From the NCBI RefSeq assembly GCF_039543665.1, contig NZ_BAABKE010000008.1:51350-115349 (forward strand): a stretch of DNA of 64,000 nt. The letters run 5' to 3'. The position numbers and the translations under genes were made by a program. Below the pieces are notes generated by a model. That model was not told the DNA's origin. It saw only the letters and a list, made by a program, of their open reading frames with translations, and ran no database searches. The DNA comes from Wohlfahrtiimonas larvae. GTDB lineage: Bacteria > Pseudomonadota > Gammaproteobacteria > Cardiobacteriales > Wohlfahrtiimonadaceae. How positions within the stretch are numbered: position 1 is the first letter of the stretch; each line of letters opens with the position of its first letter. Shown here piece after piece: positions 23,926 through 33,497 of this stretch.

Positions 23926-26900
23926 CTAAATTTTGATAATTCGTGCTGGAATGCCTTGACGAACCACAGCACCTGATGCCCAATCAATCCATGGTGATGG
24001 AATGTTTCGGCTAGGATCTTGAATTGCTAGATCATTCAAGTTCAAACCGCTGCCAACATGTTCATTAAAGTACAAAGGTACACCATCAATATAATGAACA
24101 CGTGCGCCCATATCTCTATGACCATAACCATGTTCAATGGCAATCACACCTGGCATCACACCATCTAGTACCATGATCTGTGCTTCGTGCTTGCCTGATG
24201 GAGATTCAATGTTCACGATATCACCATTCTCAATGCCCATATTCACCGCATCATTCGCATTCACGCCTACAATATTCGTTGGTTTAATCATACGCATACG
24301 GATATTTGAGCCCGCTGTGCTACTGATTAAGTTGGATTTAAATGATGTTAATAAGAATGGCCATTCTTTTTGTGTATAGTGATCACGCATACTTGAACCA
24401 TCCATGAAACGCGATGGATAATACGTTGGACAACCGCTATAACGCTCTTCAGTCATGCAATGTTTATGGATGCCTACTTGTTCATTCCATAGCTGTAGAG
24501 TCGCATCCCATTTTTTATTCATATGCTCTTGATCCCAACCTGTATCAAAGTTTGCAGTTCTGCCACCGCGAGCATACATATAAGCAACTTTCAATTGTTC
24601 TTCAGGTTTAAGTACATTTTCGATGCGAGATTTTAAACGGCTCACACCAGTTAAACGCATATCTTCACGGGTTGCATCAGGTACGGGAGAACCATCATAT
24701 GCAACATTGGCAGCTGCTCTTAAATAGTAATCTTCAGGTTTATGGAAAGGATAATGAATTTCAGGGTTTTTAGAATCTTGAATACCTTTGTCACCAAATC
24801 CTGGTAAATCCATCATTTTTGCAACAGCAATGAAGAACGTTTCCATACAAATTGCATCGCCTTCAGCATTTTTATCCACACGTGGCTCAACAATTGGCCA
24901 GCGGGCGGTAGATGCTTTAAAAGGTACGCCAGCCCAAGGATTCGTAAAGCCCCAACTTTCAAAGTTATGGGTATCTGGCACGATGTAGTCTGCAAAGGCG
25001 GTGGTTTCATTGATGAATGCATCAATCGCGACAAATAATGGTAAGACTTTTGGATCAGCCAATTGCTCACCTAAAATTTGTCTAAAGCCTGTGATGCCAT
25101 AAACAGGATTCGTCATGTGGCTAATCCATGCTTTCAATGGATAAGGATCATTGGCAAAAGCAGATGCAATCACTTCAGATGTTTGACCACCTGCAAATGG
25201 GAACCAAGGGCGAGAAGCAGGGTAAGGGTTTTTGCCTTCTTGCTTTAACAATTTAAATGCAGTGGATGTTTCATAAGGCTTTTTAGAACGTGCCAATAAC
25301 ATGCCTTTTGGCTCTACTTTACCTTCAAAGTCCACCATGTTGTATCTTGGGCCTGGCGTATATTCTTTGTATTTACCACCATTGACCAACATTCCACCTT
25401 TGTGGTTCATGTTACCAATCAATACGTTCAAAGCCATGATCGACCAAGCATTGTAGAAACCATTGCCACTCATCATGCCACCATGTGTAACTACAGCAAC
25501 TTTACGGCCGTGGCTTGTGAATTTACGTGCTAAACCTTTAATCGTGGATTCAGGTACACCACACATTTCACTGTATTCTGCAACAGTGTGTTTACGTGCT
25601 GATTCAGTCAATAATGTGAAGCTTGATTTCAATAACGCTGTTGAGCCATCGCGCAATGTGATTTCTTGGTTAACATCCAATACACCGATTGGTGAAGTTG
25701 ATTCAGGCATAAAGCTTTGAGATGCTTCATCCAAAACTAAAATAGCACTTTGAGCACGCTCACCTTCAATCTCTTTTATATCCCATTCACGTAAGAATTT
25801 ACCATATAAGGGATGATTTTCATTTGCAATCACTAAGTGCGTAGCATTACACACGCTCACCTCATCATTGTGATCCATGCCCGCTTTACCTGGTGTTTTT
25901 AGATACTTTTCGTTGTACCATTTTTCATCAATGATGGTACGAATCAATGCCATTGCCATTGCTGAATCTGTGCCTGGTAAAATGGGGACCCAAGTATTAT
26001 TGTTGGTTGCCAACGTGCTAGTTAATTGTAAGTTTGGTGCAACTACAGCATAAGAGAAATCTTCAGCATCTTTCATGCGTGCTTTTGCTAATAAACGACC
26101 TTGGCGTTTGAATGGGTTACCTGATTGTGCTGGTGATGTACCCATGAAAATGGCAAATTCGATATTGTCAAAATCAGGTTTTGCATGAGCATTTTTTTGC
26201 ATATCATTCATCAATGCGCCAGAACCTAAACGGTATGCCATACCACAGTATGCACCATGTGCTGCAAAGTTTTTTGTCCCAAAAGATTCATTGGCAAAAC
26301 GCTTGACCAAAGCTTCACGGCCTTCGTTACCTGCGTTTGTTACTAATAATTGGTTCGCTTTCGGGCCATATTCAGGAAAATTCGGATCAATTGGTGTTTT
26401 GAGATCACGAATGGCGCGTAAACCATCCACATGACCTTCACCAAACAAATCACCGCCTTCCACAACTTCTTTCACGAGTTGCTCGAAAGAGATGCGTTCC
26501 CATTTGCCTTCACCGCGTTTACCTACGCGTTTTAAAGGTGATAATACTCGATATTTACTGGTTAAACCCTCGCCCATAGAAGCACCGCGCGCGCAAGCGG
26601 TGGAGCGATCATTAATGCCTGATTCACCACCTAATCTTGTCCATGCATCTGTAATCGGTGTTTCATAAGGAAAATGTTCTTCATGTGATAATGGGCTGTA
26701 TGGATTACCACAAATGCGGATCACTTCATTTTTAGCTTGGTCCACGCGAACACGTACACCGCAAACAGTCCAGCAACCAAAGCATTGTGTATTGGACATC
26801 ACTTGACCGGGTGTTTGTTCAAACTGGCCATCTTTGATTACACCTTCTACAGGTAAAGCATTACCAAAAATTCTGTTATCTGTTGGCTCAGCAGAAGTGC

Positions 26901-27024
26901 CTTTCACCATGCCTACAACCATATTTTTAGCTGTATTACTGTAACCTGCAACAAAGGCACCAACACCGCCAGCAGCTGCAATGCTTTTTAAGATATTGCG
27001 GCGTTTTTTGTTAGTCTTATCCAT
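23926..27024 (-). CDS. ttrA: tetrathionate reductase subunit A (molybdopterin)
   Basis: A 1032-residue catalytic subunit of the molybdopterin oxidoreductase family. A twin-arginine signal (KKRRNILKSIAAAGG) directs folded export. The [4Fe-4S] site follows as CFGCWTVCGVRV with a distal Cys in the AFT-type spacing (STACARGAS). The enzyme reduces tetrathionate to thiosulfate with electrons from TtrC/TtrB. I chose ATG 27024 (MDKTNKKRR), preceded by AAAGGAG; the longer frame to 27078 would add 18 residues inside ttrC. It overlaps ttrC by eight bases. The order ttrB-ttrC-ttrA on one strand with ttrS divergent matches the Salmonella locus. Confidence 0.93.
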   Translation of the reverse strand: MDKTNKKRRNILKSIAAAGGVGAFVAGYSNTAKNMVVGMVKGTSAEPTDNRIFGNALPVEGVIKDGQFEQTPGQVMSNTQCFGCWTVCGVRVRVDQAKNEVIRICGNPYSPLSHEEHFPYETPITDAWTRLGGESGINDRSTACARGASMGEGLTSKYRVLSPLKRVGKRGEGKWERISFEQLVKEVVEGGDLFGEGHVDGLRAIRDLKTPIDPNFPEYGPKANQLLVTNAGNEGREALVKRFANESFGTKNFAAHGAYCGMAYRLGSGALMNDMQKNAHAKPDFDNIEFAIFMGTSPAQSGNPFKRQGRLLAKARMKDAEDFSYAVVAPNLQLTSTLATNNNTWVPILPGTDSAMAMALIRTIIDEKWYNEKYLKTPGKAGMDHNDEVSVCNATHLVIANENHPLYGKFLREWDIKEIEGERAQSAILVLDEASQSFMPESTSPIGVLDVNQEITLRDGSTALLKSSFTLLTESARKHTVAEYSEMCGVPESTIKGLARKFTSHGRKVAVVTHGGMMSGNGFYNAWSIMALNVLIGNMNHKGGMLVNGGKYKEYTPGPRYNMVDFEGKVEPKGMLLARSKKPYETSTAFKLLKQEGKNPYPASRPWFPFAGGQTSEVIASAFANDPYPLKAWISHMTNPVYGITGFRQILGEQLADPKVLPLFVAIDAFINETTAFADYIVPDTHNFESWGFTNPWAGVPFKASTARWPIVEPRVDKNAEGDAICMETFFIAVAKMMDLPGFGDKGIQDSKNPEIHYPFHKPEDYYLRAAANVAYDGSPVPDATREDMRLTGVSRLKSRIENVLKPEEQLKVAYMYARGGRTANFDTGWDQEHMNKKWDATLQLWNEQVGIHKHCMTEERYSGCPTYYPSRFMDGSSMRDHYTQKEWPFLLTSFKSNLISSTAGSNIRMRMIKPTNIVGVNANDAVNMGIENGDIVNIESPSGKHEAQIMVLDGVMPGVIAIEHGYGHRDMGARVHYIDGVPLYFNEHVGSGLNLNDLAIQDPSRNIPSPWIDWASGAVVRQGIPARIIKI

Positions 27025-28093
27025 GTTGAACTCCTTTGAATGTAAACCAGCGGTCGTTAAGTAAGCTCCAGAACACAATCAGAAGTGTGAGCCATAAACC
27101 AAATGTTGAAATGATGCCAAGTGCGCCATCGAATCCCCAACTTAAGTGATAAGGATTGATGAAAATATTGTATTTTGGCAAGGTTTGAACTTGCATGAGG
27201 ATTGCCCAGCGAATTGTCCAAGCTAAAGATAAACTGAATAATGCTAGGATTGTATGAATAAACCAACCTAAGTTTTTATCAGCTTTGAATGTGTATAGCG
27301 TATAAACGAATAGGGCGATGATATAAACCAATACACCCAAGCCAATTGTGAACCAAACACTACCTTTATCAGGTAATGATCTAAATGCCTCACCTGCCGG
27401 AGTGCTAGATGTCGCCCAACCGATGAGAGAGACAACTACGCCCACTAATGCAAAAAGCTGTAATCGATTTAAACAGGTATTTTGTTCTTGAACATTTGCC
27501 CAATTTTTCCAAGTTTTTACTAACATTGGAATTGTTTGTAAGGCAGTGAAGAATAGTGTCCAAGGTAACCAAGGTGTAAACCACATTGCTTGTGCTTGTA
27601 ATACATTCACTTCTTTACCTGTATACAATAAAATTCCTAAAGCAAATAGTGCCAATGGAATACAGCAAAACGGAATGAGTTTAGTTTCGTTATAATTGAA
27701 CCAATGAACAAAACGCAACCATTTAAATGTTTTGTTTTTAGTTGTATTTTCACGTAAGACTAATAAAAATTGTAAAAGTAAAAATACAACAAAGAATGGC
27801 ACGATGATCGCGCCGATCCACATCCAGGACCATGGCGTGAAGGATAGGTAAAAATTAACGATACGTCCTGGTTGATGTAGATCGGCACTTAAAGCGATGG
27901 GCCCGACAATACCTGTAGTTGCGGCGATGGCTAAAGTGATCATTTCTGCTTTTGGATATAAACCTTTACGGAATAATCGTAAAAATATAGCAATTAAAGC
28001 ACCTGTTGCAGCAATCCCGATGAAGAAGAAATATTGTACAGCCCAAGGTAACCAAGCCAATTCTTGTGGTACTGTGAGAATTTCACGAATCAT
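27017..28093 (-). CDS. ttrC: tetrathionate reductase subunit C (NrfD-like quinol dehydrogenase)
   Basis: A 358-residue integral membrane protein with nine to ten hydrophobic helices of the NrfD/PsrC family, beginning MIREILTVPQELAWLPWAVQ. It oxidises quinol and passes electrons to TtrB. The start at 28093 is supported by GGAGGT seven bases upstream and overlaps the ttrB stop by four bases (ATGA), so the subunits are co-translated. Its length is close to that of Salmonella TtrC. Confidence 0.92.
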   Translation of the reverse strand: MIREILTVPQELAWLPWAVQYFFFIGIAATGALIAIFLRLFRKGLYPKAEMITLAIAATTGIVGPIALSADLHQPGRIVNFYLSFTPWSWMWIGAIIVPFFVVFLLLQFLLVLRENTTKNKTFKWLRFVHWFNYNETKLIPFCCIPLALFALGILLYTGKEVNVLQAQAMWFTPWLPWTLFFTALQTIPMLVKTWKNWANVQEQNTCLNRLQLFALVGVVVSLIGWATSSTPAGEAFRSLPDKGSVWFTIGLGVLVYIIALFVYTLYTFKADKNLGWFIHTILALFSLSLAWTIRWAILMQVQTLPKYNIFINPYHLSWGFDGALGIISTFGLWLTLLIVFWSLLNDRWFTFKGVQHG

Positions 28094-28824
28094 AGTTTTA
28101 CCTCCTGCCAAAGCATTGCTTGACCTTGTACATTACTTGTAAATGCTTCATCTAAGCCAATATAAAAGACTTGTGGAATCGTTCCTTGTTCAGGCTTGAG
28201 CACTTTGATTTGATCTTTGAATTCAATGAGCATTTTGCTGATCTCACTCTCAGGATCTTTCATATCACCAATAATGCGTGCACCGCCAACACACGATTCC
28301 ACGCAACCGGGTAATAAACCTGCTTCTAAGCGATGAACACAGAATGTACATTTATCTGCTGTGCCTGTTTCATGATTGATGAAACGTGCTTCATAAGGGC
28401 AAGCTTGCACACAATAAGCACAGCCTACACATTTTTTGTTATCCACAACTACGATGCCATCTTTACGTTGGAATGTTGCTTGCACAGGACAAACAGGTAC
28501 GCAAGGTGGATTATCACAGTGATTACATAAACGCGGTAAAACCACATTGGTGGCTTCTTGGTTTGCATTGTTGATCACTTGATATTGGCGAACAGTCGTT
28601 CTAAATTGTCCCGGTGGCATTTGATTTTCCACAGAACAGCTCACGGTGCAAGCTTGGCAACCAATACAACGGCGCAAATCAATCATCATGCCATAGCGCT
28701 TGGATTCATCACCTTCTCTACGAGGTGGTGCCATCGCAGCTTGTGCTTCGGCTAAACTCATTACAGTTGCTCCTGCTGTAATGGTTGCCAGTTGTTTTAA
28801 TAGTTCTCGACGGTTTAAAGTCAT
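28090..28824 (-). CDS. ttrB: tetrathionate reductase subunit B (4 x [4Fe-4S])
   Basis: A 244-residue iron-sulfur protein. After a Tat signal (LNRRELLKQLATITAG) come four cysteine clusters: CIGCQACTVSC, CNHCDNPPCVPVC, CVGCAYCVQAC and CTFCVHRLEAGLLPGC. It carries electrons from TtrC to TtrA in the periplasm. I place the start at the ATG 28824 just before the Tat motif, with AAGGGA upstream; an upstream in-frame start at 28860 adds 12 residues without a better ribosome binding site. It heads the ttrBCA operon. Confidence 0.93.
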   Translation of the reverse strand: MTLNRRELLKQLATITAGATVMSLAEAQAAMAPPRREGDESKRYGMMIDLRRCIGCQACTVSCSVENQMPPGQFRTTVRQYQVINNANQEATNVVLPRLCNHCDNPPCVPVCPVQATFQRKDGIVVVDNKKCVGCAYCVQACPYEARFINHETGTADKCTFCVHRLEAGLLPGCVESCVGGARIIGDMKDPESEISKMLIEFKDQIKVLKPEQGTIPQVFYIGLDEAFTSNVQGQAMLWQEVKL

Positions 28825-28913
28825 AAGATCTTTCCCTTTTAAATTTGTGACTTTCCCCAAAAGCCACTAGAATCACTGACTATATATTCATCATTTTTGG
28901 GTTAAGCCTCTAT

Positions 28914-28955
28914 TGTGGAAAACCACATAAAGGGTTAAAAATTGATTTGTGACAA
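28914..28955. promoter_or_regulatory. ttr divergent control region
   Basis: Two elements lie between ttrB and ttrS. TGTGG-AAAA-CCACA (28914-28927) is a perfect inverted repeat suited to a dimeric response regulator such as TtrR. TTGATTTGTGACAA (28942-28955) resembles the FNR site TTGATnnnnATCAA with two mismatches, which would fit anaerobic control of ttr. Confidence 0.45.
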
Positions 28956-28966
28956 GAAAGGCGAGC

Positions 28967-30721
28967 GTGAAACGATATAAATCCCTTATGAATAAAGTTT
29001 TTTTGATTTTTATCTTACTGATTTTGTCATTGTCAAAAGCAGAAACACTGCCCATTAAGAAAATAAAAGTGGCGATTTTGGCACCCATGGGTAAAGAAGC
29101 AACATTGAAAAGTTGGGAAGGTTTTAAAACTTTATTAGAAAAAGATTTTCCGGAAGATGAAATTATTTTAATGCCTGTGACAATTGAGCAATTTCAAAAA
29201 ACTGCTTTGAATAATGAAGCTGACTTATTGATCGCGAATCAAACGGCATTTTTATCTGTTTTTCCTGACATTAAATTACGATGGCTCGCCAGTTTAGAAC
29301 GTAATAGTAGTGCTTTTAATCCTAATTCTGTCGTGGGAAGCACCATTTTAGTACGTAGTGATAGCAATATTTATCATATTAAAGATTTAAAAAATCAAAG
29401 AGTTTCGGCTGTTTCTAAAGATGCTTTAGGCGGATTTTTATTAGGCTATAAAGCCATTTATAAGGAAGGATTAGAAGCCCCTAAAGATTATTTTATAACA
29501 TTTACAGGTTATCCGATTGAACGTGGTGTTTTTACTGTCCAAAGCCAATTGGTGGATGCAGCGATTATTCCCACCTGTTTATATGAAAACATGGTAAAAG
29601 CAAGGCAGATTAATCCAAAAGATTATCGAGTGATTGCTGCGAATGAAACAGTAGCTAGCTGTGTAAGTTCAACGCCCTTGGTATATAACTGGTCATTGGC
29701 AGCACTGCCCACATTGACAGAAAAAGAAGCGCAGGTTATTCAAAAATCTTTATTTGAAAATCAAGATCCTACTTTATCTACTTGGCGATTGCCCGTAGGT
29801 TTAGGTGAAATTTATTCAATGCAGCGGTTGGCAGGTTTGATTAAAGTGGATGAAACTTTGTGGGAAACCTTTTGGCGCATTACGAATCAATATAAATTAT
29901 GGATCATTGCGATCGCATTCATTATGCTTTTATTAGCAGTGAATCATGGTTGGCTCACTTGGATTGCACGAAAACGCCGTGTTGCTTTGGAATCTTCGTA
30001 TCATCGCTTACATGAATATGAAAAAATGCTCTCCCGAGCAGACCGCGTGAATATTTTGGGTGAAGTGGCAAGCGGTATTGGGCATGAACTCAATCAACCG
30101 TTGATGGCGATTCGTAATTATGCAGAAGGCAGTTTACTTGGTTTGCAAAAAGGGCGTGATCCACAATCATTCATTCAGCCAATCGAACGTATTGTGCAGC
30201 AAGTGGAGCAGTGTAACTCTATCATTAAGAATCTGCAATCGTGGGTCAAACCTACAACGATGGATCAATTTGAATGGTTTAATTTCAATGATTTTATGAC
30301 AAGAATGATCGAAATTATTCGTTTGCAAACTAAAAATCGTGTGGAAATTGAACTGCATATTAATTGTGATCAAAAGGTTTTTACAGTGGTTTCTATTTTG
30401 GAACAGGTGATGATGAATTCACTATTAAATGCGATTCAAGCAGGTGCTAATCACATCATCATCGAAGCACATTGCCATCAGGATTATTATAAAATTTTGA
30501 TCATGGATAATGGTTCAGGTTTTACAAAAGAAGAGTTAGATGCACCATTTGTGCCGTTTAGAACATCCAAAGCCACAGGATTAGGATTGGGTTTAGTGAT
30601 TTGCGAGCGATTAATGGCTGTGATTGGTGGTAAATTTAGAATCGATAACCGCAAAGACGGTGAAAAAGGCGCTTCTGTGAGAATCATCATCCCAACAGGC
30701 TCAACGATTGAGGAAAATTGA
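28967..30721 (+). CDS. ttrS: tetrathionate sensor histidine kinase
   Basis: A 584-residue sensor kinase. It has a signal/membrane segment (FLIFILLILSLSKAE), then a periplasmic PhnD-like binding domain (about residues 30-290) that senses tetrathionate, a second membrane helix (WIIAIAFIMLLLAVN) and the kinase core: H-box GIGHELNQPLMAIRNYAEG, N-box region MNSLLNAIQAG, and G boxes MDNGSGF and GLGLGLVI. I prefer GTG 28967 for its AAAGG; ATG 28988 is also plausible and still leaves a good signal peptide. It is divergent from ttrBCA. Its partner ttrR is not adjacent but lies beyond an inserted MORN-type gene. Confidence 0.88.
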   Translation: MKRYKSLMNKVFLIFILLILSLSKAETLPIKKIKVAILAPMGKEATLKSWEGFKTLLEKDFPEDEIILMPVTIEQFQKTALNNEADLLIANQTAFLSVFPDIKLRWLASLERNSSAFNPNSVVGSTILVRSDSNIYHIKDLKNQRVSAVSKDALGGFLLGYKAIYKEGLEAPKDYFITFTGYPIERGVFTVQSQLVDAAIIPTCLYENMVKARQINPKDYRVIAANETVASCVSSTPLVYNWSLAALPTLTEKEAQVIQKSLFENQDPTLSTWRLPVGLGEIYSMQRLAGLIKVDETLWETFWRITNQYKLWIIAIAFIMLLLAVNHGWLTWIARKRRVALESSYHRLHEYEKMLSRADRVNILGEVASGIGHELNQPLMAIRNYAEGSLLGLQKGRDPQSFIQPIERIVQQVEQCNSIIKNLQSWVKPTTMDQFEWFNFNDFMTRMIEIIRLQTKNRVEIELHINCDQKVFTVVSILEQVMMNSLLNAIQAGANHIIIEAHCHQDYYKILIMDNGSGFTKEELDAPFVPFRTSKATGLGLGLVICERLMAVIGGKFRIDNRKDGEKGASVRIIIPTGSTIEEN

Positions 30722-30759
30722 TAACAATAATATCCATATGAAATTCAAAAGGTAAAATT

Positions 30760-31791
30760 ATGTTAAAGAAAAGCTTAATAGGATTATTGATCTTGGTATT
30801 AGTTGGTGGTTATTACTTTGTATATCCTATATATCAAAAAGATAAGGCAGAAAAACTAAGAATGTATAAATCTGCAAAAGAAGCTTGGCTTCAAAGCCAA
30901 AGAGAGAACATCGTTGATCATGATGAATATATTTATAGTGATGATCCTAGCGCAGAAGTCATTATTACTTATTACCCTAATACTCAGCAGAAAAAAGAAC
31001 AATTCACACTAATTGACGGAAAAAAAGAGGGATTAGAGTTCACTTGGCGTGAAGATGGTAGTAAAGAGTTTGAATCACACTACGTAAATGGGAAGGTTGA
31101 AGGAATACATAAACGGTATGGTTTTAGAGGGGTTTTGTCTTCTGAAGGTGAATATATTAATGGATTAAAAAATGGTAGACATATTGATTATTCCATCCAA
31201 CATTATCCTGAAGTAGAGCGCGAGGTTTTTTATAAAGATGGTGAGATGCATGGGAGTTATAAAACATGGGCGTGGATAACAAGAGGTGGACAATTGAATG
31301 CGGAAGCTACCTATAATAATGGAAGGCTTGAAGGGGAAGCTATCTTGTATGGAAGTACTAAAACATTCATTGGGCTTTATGACAATGGTAGGTTAATTAA
31401 ATCTGACGTTATGTATACAACTGGTGAAAAAGCGGGAGAAATTACTCAAGATCCTACACAAAAATATAATTGGAAAGTAAAATTTTGGCATAAAAATGGA
31501 AATATAAGTTATGAAGGAGACCTAAGAGATCCGAAACTATCAGGAAGTGAAGGAACTCTAACAGGTGGTCAAATTTACTATACAAAGGATGGTCAAAAAT
31601 TTTTAGAAAGAGAAATGAGTGTTAATCAACATTCAGGATGGTGCCGACGTTGGGATCAAGATGGCAAATTGATAGCTGAAATGTATCTTATTCGACAACG
31701 AGGCATGGATAAGAGCCAATCATATATTGGCAAAGAAGAAGATTGTGATTTGACAGAAATAGAAAATGAAATTTTAAATAATGGAGAATGA
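30760..31791 (+). CDS. MORN-repeat (YwqK-like) protein with N-terminal membrane anchor
   Basis: A 343-residue protein with one N-terminal hydrophobic helix (residues 5-25), then repeated units of the MORN/YwqK type: DGKKEGLEFTW, NGKVEGIHKRYG, NGLKNGRHIDY, DGEMHGSYKTW, NNGRLEGEAILYG, KNGNISYEGDL. Such repeats form extended beta structures; YwqK relatives are annotated as antitoxin-like but their role here is unknown. The body would be periplasmic if the helix is a signal anchor. It separates ttrS from ttrR, which are normally adjacent, so it looks inserted. GGTAAAA gives only a weak ribosome binding site. Confidence 0.7.
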   Translation: MLKKSLIGLLILVLVGGYYFVYPIYQKDKAEKLRMYKSAKEAWLQSQRENIVDHDEYIYSDDPSAEVIITYYPNTQQKKEQFTLIDGKKEGLEFTWREDGSKEFESHYVNGKVEGIHKRYGFRGVLSSEGEYINGLKNGRHIDYSIQHYPEVEREVFYKDGEMHGSYKTWAWITRGGQLNAEATYNNGRLEGEAILYGSTKTFIGLYDNGRLIKSDVMYTTGEKAGEITQDPTQKYNWKVKFWHKNGNISYEGDLRDPKLSGSEGTLTGGQIYYTKDGQKFLEREMSVNQHSGWCRRWDQDGKLIAEMYLIRQRGMDKSQSYIGKEEDCDLTEIENEILNNGE

Positions 31792-31795
31792 AGCA

Positions 31796-31834
31796 ATGAG
31801 TTTATTTAATCCAAATGGCTACAAAAAATTGTAG
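31796..31834 (+). other. 12-residue ORF, possible gene remnant before ttrR
   Basis: ATG AGT TTA to a TAG at 31832 encodes MSLFNPNGYKKL, with GGAG about nine bases upstream, in the 49 bases between the MORN gene and ttrR. It looks like the start of a truncated gene left by an insertion or deletion. It could also be chance. Confidence 0.25.
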
Positions 31835-31840
31835 AAAAAT

Positions 31841-32431
31841 ATGAAAATACACATTGTAGATGATGAAATCGAAGTGCGTGAATCGTGCGAGTTTTTGGTG
31901 AATCAGTTGGATTATTCATTGGTTGAGCAATGGGAAAATGGTGAGCAATTTATTGATGGTGCGGATTTATTTGAGCCTGCAATTGCTATTCTAGATTTAC
32001 GTATGCCGAAAATGAACGGCGAAATAGTTGTAGAGCTTTTGAAGAAAAAGGGCAGTGTGATTGCGCCGATCATTTTAACTGGGCATGGTGAACTATCCCA
32101 AGCTGTTACATTGTTGAAAAATGGCGCGGTGGATTTTTTAGAAAAGCCCGTTTCTATGGCAAAGTTAGAAACAGCTTTAGAACGAGCTAAAAATGAAACT
32201 GAAAAATTATTTTATGAGTACACCATTCAACAGCAATTTTTGCAATTATCCGAACGTGAACAGCAAGTGAGCCAATTGGTTTATGAAGGCTTAACGAATC
32301 GAGAAATTGCTGATCAATTATGTGTTTCAGTGCGAACAGTGGAGGTGCAACGATCGAGCGCTATGAAAAAATTAAATGTGGAAACATTGGCAGAATTTGT
32401 GGTGAAATTATCAGATTTAAAAGAAGTTTAA
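31841..32431 (+). CDS. ttrR: tetrathionate response regulator, FixJ/NarL type
   Basis: A 196-residue response regulator. The receiver domain (1-120) has the acidic pair DDE, the phosphoacceptor Asp in AILDLRMPKMNG and the conserved Lys in FLEKPVS; the C-terminal LuxR-type helix-turn-helix reads LSEREQQVSQLVYEGLTNREIADQLCVSVRTVEVQ across residues 137-171. It would be phosphorylated by TtrS and activate ttrBCA. Its gene follows the MORN gene and is three bases from the AraC-family gene downstream. Confidence 0.9.
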   Translation: MKIHIVDDEIEVRESCEFLVNQLDYSLVEQWENGEQFIDGADLFEPAIAILDLRMPKMNGEIVVELLKKKGSVIAPIILTGHGELSQAVTLLKNGAVDFLEKPVSMAKLETALERAKNETEKLFYEYTIQQQFLQLSEREQQVSQLVYEGLTNREIADQLCVSVRTVEVQRSSAMKKLNVETLAEFVVKLSDLKEV

Positions 32432-32434
32432 TGA

Positions 32435-33262
32435 ATGTGTGATCGATCAGAGTTTGCAAATTATTGGCATTTGCCTGAGCTTGGTGGCTTGGAGCTTTTG
32501 AATGCTCGATATGAAGAGCAAGCTTTCACAAAGCATTCCCACGAAGGTTATTGCATTGCAGTGATCGAAGATGGTGCGCAAACCTTCCAATGGCAAGGCA
32601 GTAACTATTATGCCAATGAACGGCACATAGTGTTGATCAATGCGGATGAAGTTCATACAGGATCACCTGCGCAAGGTTCTGGTTGGGAATATCATGCCAT
32701 TTATCCAACGCCTGAGATGATCGAACATATCAATAAAGATTTATTCAAGCAAACAGGTGCTCCTTGGTTCTCTGATGCGGTTGTGGACGATCAAGGTTTA
32801 GCACAGCAACTGATGCAGTTATTTTTGTTACTCGAACAAGAAGGCAATGTATTATTAAAAGAGAGTTTTTATCTTTCTACGATGGCGTATTTGATTGCGA
32901 AACATGGGCAATCAACGCCAGAAATATACAAGTTATCCGATAGTAAAAAGCAGATTTTGTGGGTGAAAGAGTTCATTTATGAATATCCTGAGCGCGAATT
33001 TACCTTAGCAGAATTAGCAAATATGGCACATTTGAGTCAATGGCATTTTTTGCGTCAATTTAATCTTTATGTGGGAATGACGCCACATAAATGGCTTATT
33101 CAAGCGCGGTTACATAAAGCGAGTCGGCTATTAAAGCAAGGTTTACGTCCTATCGATATTGCGGTGGATTGTGGTTTTTCAGATCAAAGCCATTTTAACC
33201 GCCATTTTAAAAAAGCATTTGGCGTAACACCCACTCAATATACGCAATCTTTATTTTCATAA
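32435..33262 (+). CDS. AraC-family regulator with cupin sensor domain
   Basis: A 275-residue protein: N-terminal AraC-type cupin domain (HSHEGYCIAVIEDGAQ near residue 34) and a C-terminal double helix-turn-helix (FTLAELANMAHLSQWHFLRQF, then GLRPIDIAVDCGFSDQSHFN). It begins three bases after the ttrR stop but probably acts on the following azlCD genes, since AraC-AzlC-AzlD linkage is common. The effector could be a branched-chain amino acid or a related compound; this is inference. A 20-base repeat begins at its stop codon and recurs before azlC. Confidence 0.87.
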   Translation: MCDRSEFANYWHLPELGGLELLNARYEEQAFTKHSHEGYCIAVIEDGAQTFQWQGSNYYANERHIVLINADEVHTGSPAQGSGWEYHAIYPTPEMIEHINKDLFKQTGAPWFSDAVVDDQGLAQQLMQLFLLLEQEGNVLLKESFYLSTMAYLIAKHGQSTPEIYKLSDSKKQILWVKEFIYEYPEREFTLAELANMAHLSQWHFLRQFNLYVGMTPHKWLIQARLHKASRLLKQGLRPIDIAVDCGFSDQSHFNRHFKKAFGVTPTQYTQSLFS

Positions 33263-33280
33263 AATAGCAATTTTGTTCTA
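33261..33280 (+). repeat. 20-bp direct repeat, copy 1
   Basis: AAAATAGCAATTTTGTTCTA here and at 33498 (one mismatch) bracket the small membrane-protein gene. Its core AAAAT-AGCA-ATTTT is an inverted repeat. Confidence 0.75.
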
Positions 33281-33284
33281 ATTT

Positions 33285-33446
33285 TTAATCTTTATCATCA
33301 GGAAATAGCCAATCGGGAATTTTGATGATTAAATAAATTTTTACAACTATTGTAAGCATGCCAAGAACTATTAATAAATATTGGGTTAAAGAGCTTATCA
33401 TTAGGCAGAGCAATAGGAGGAATACAAGAAATAAAATCAAATACAT
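33285..33446 (-). CDS. small membrane protein, 53 residues
   Basis: A minus-strand ORF of 53 residues beginning MYLILFLVFLLLLCLMISS, with two predicted membrane helices and a polar end (KIPDWLFPDDKD). AAAGAG lies about ten bases before the ATG at 33446. The hydrophobic pattern with a charged tail looks like a real small membrane protein. It lies antisense in the 319-base gap between the AraC gene and azlC, flanked by two 20-base direct repeats. No family is recognised. Confidence 0.4.
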   Translation of the reverse strand: MYLILFLVFLLLLCLMISSLTQYLLIVLGMLTIVVKIYLIIKIPDWLFPDDKD

Positions 33447-33497
33447 AATTATTTACTCTTTGATGGCTGTGTTGATATTTTATCCAATGAATGGATG

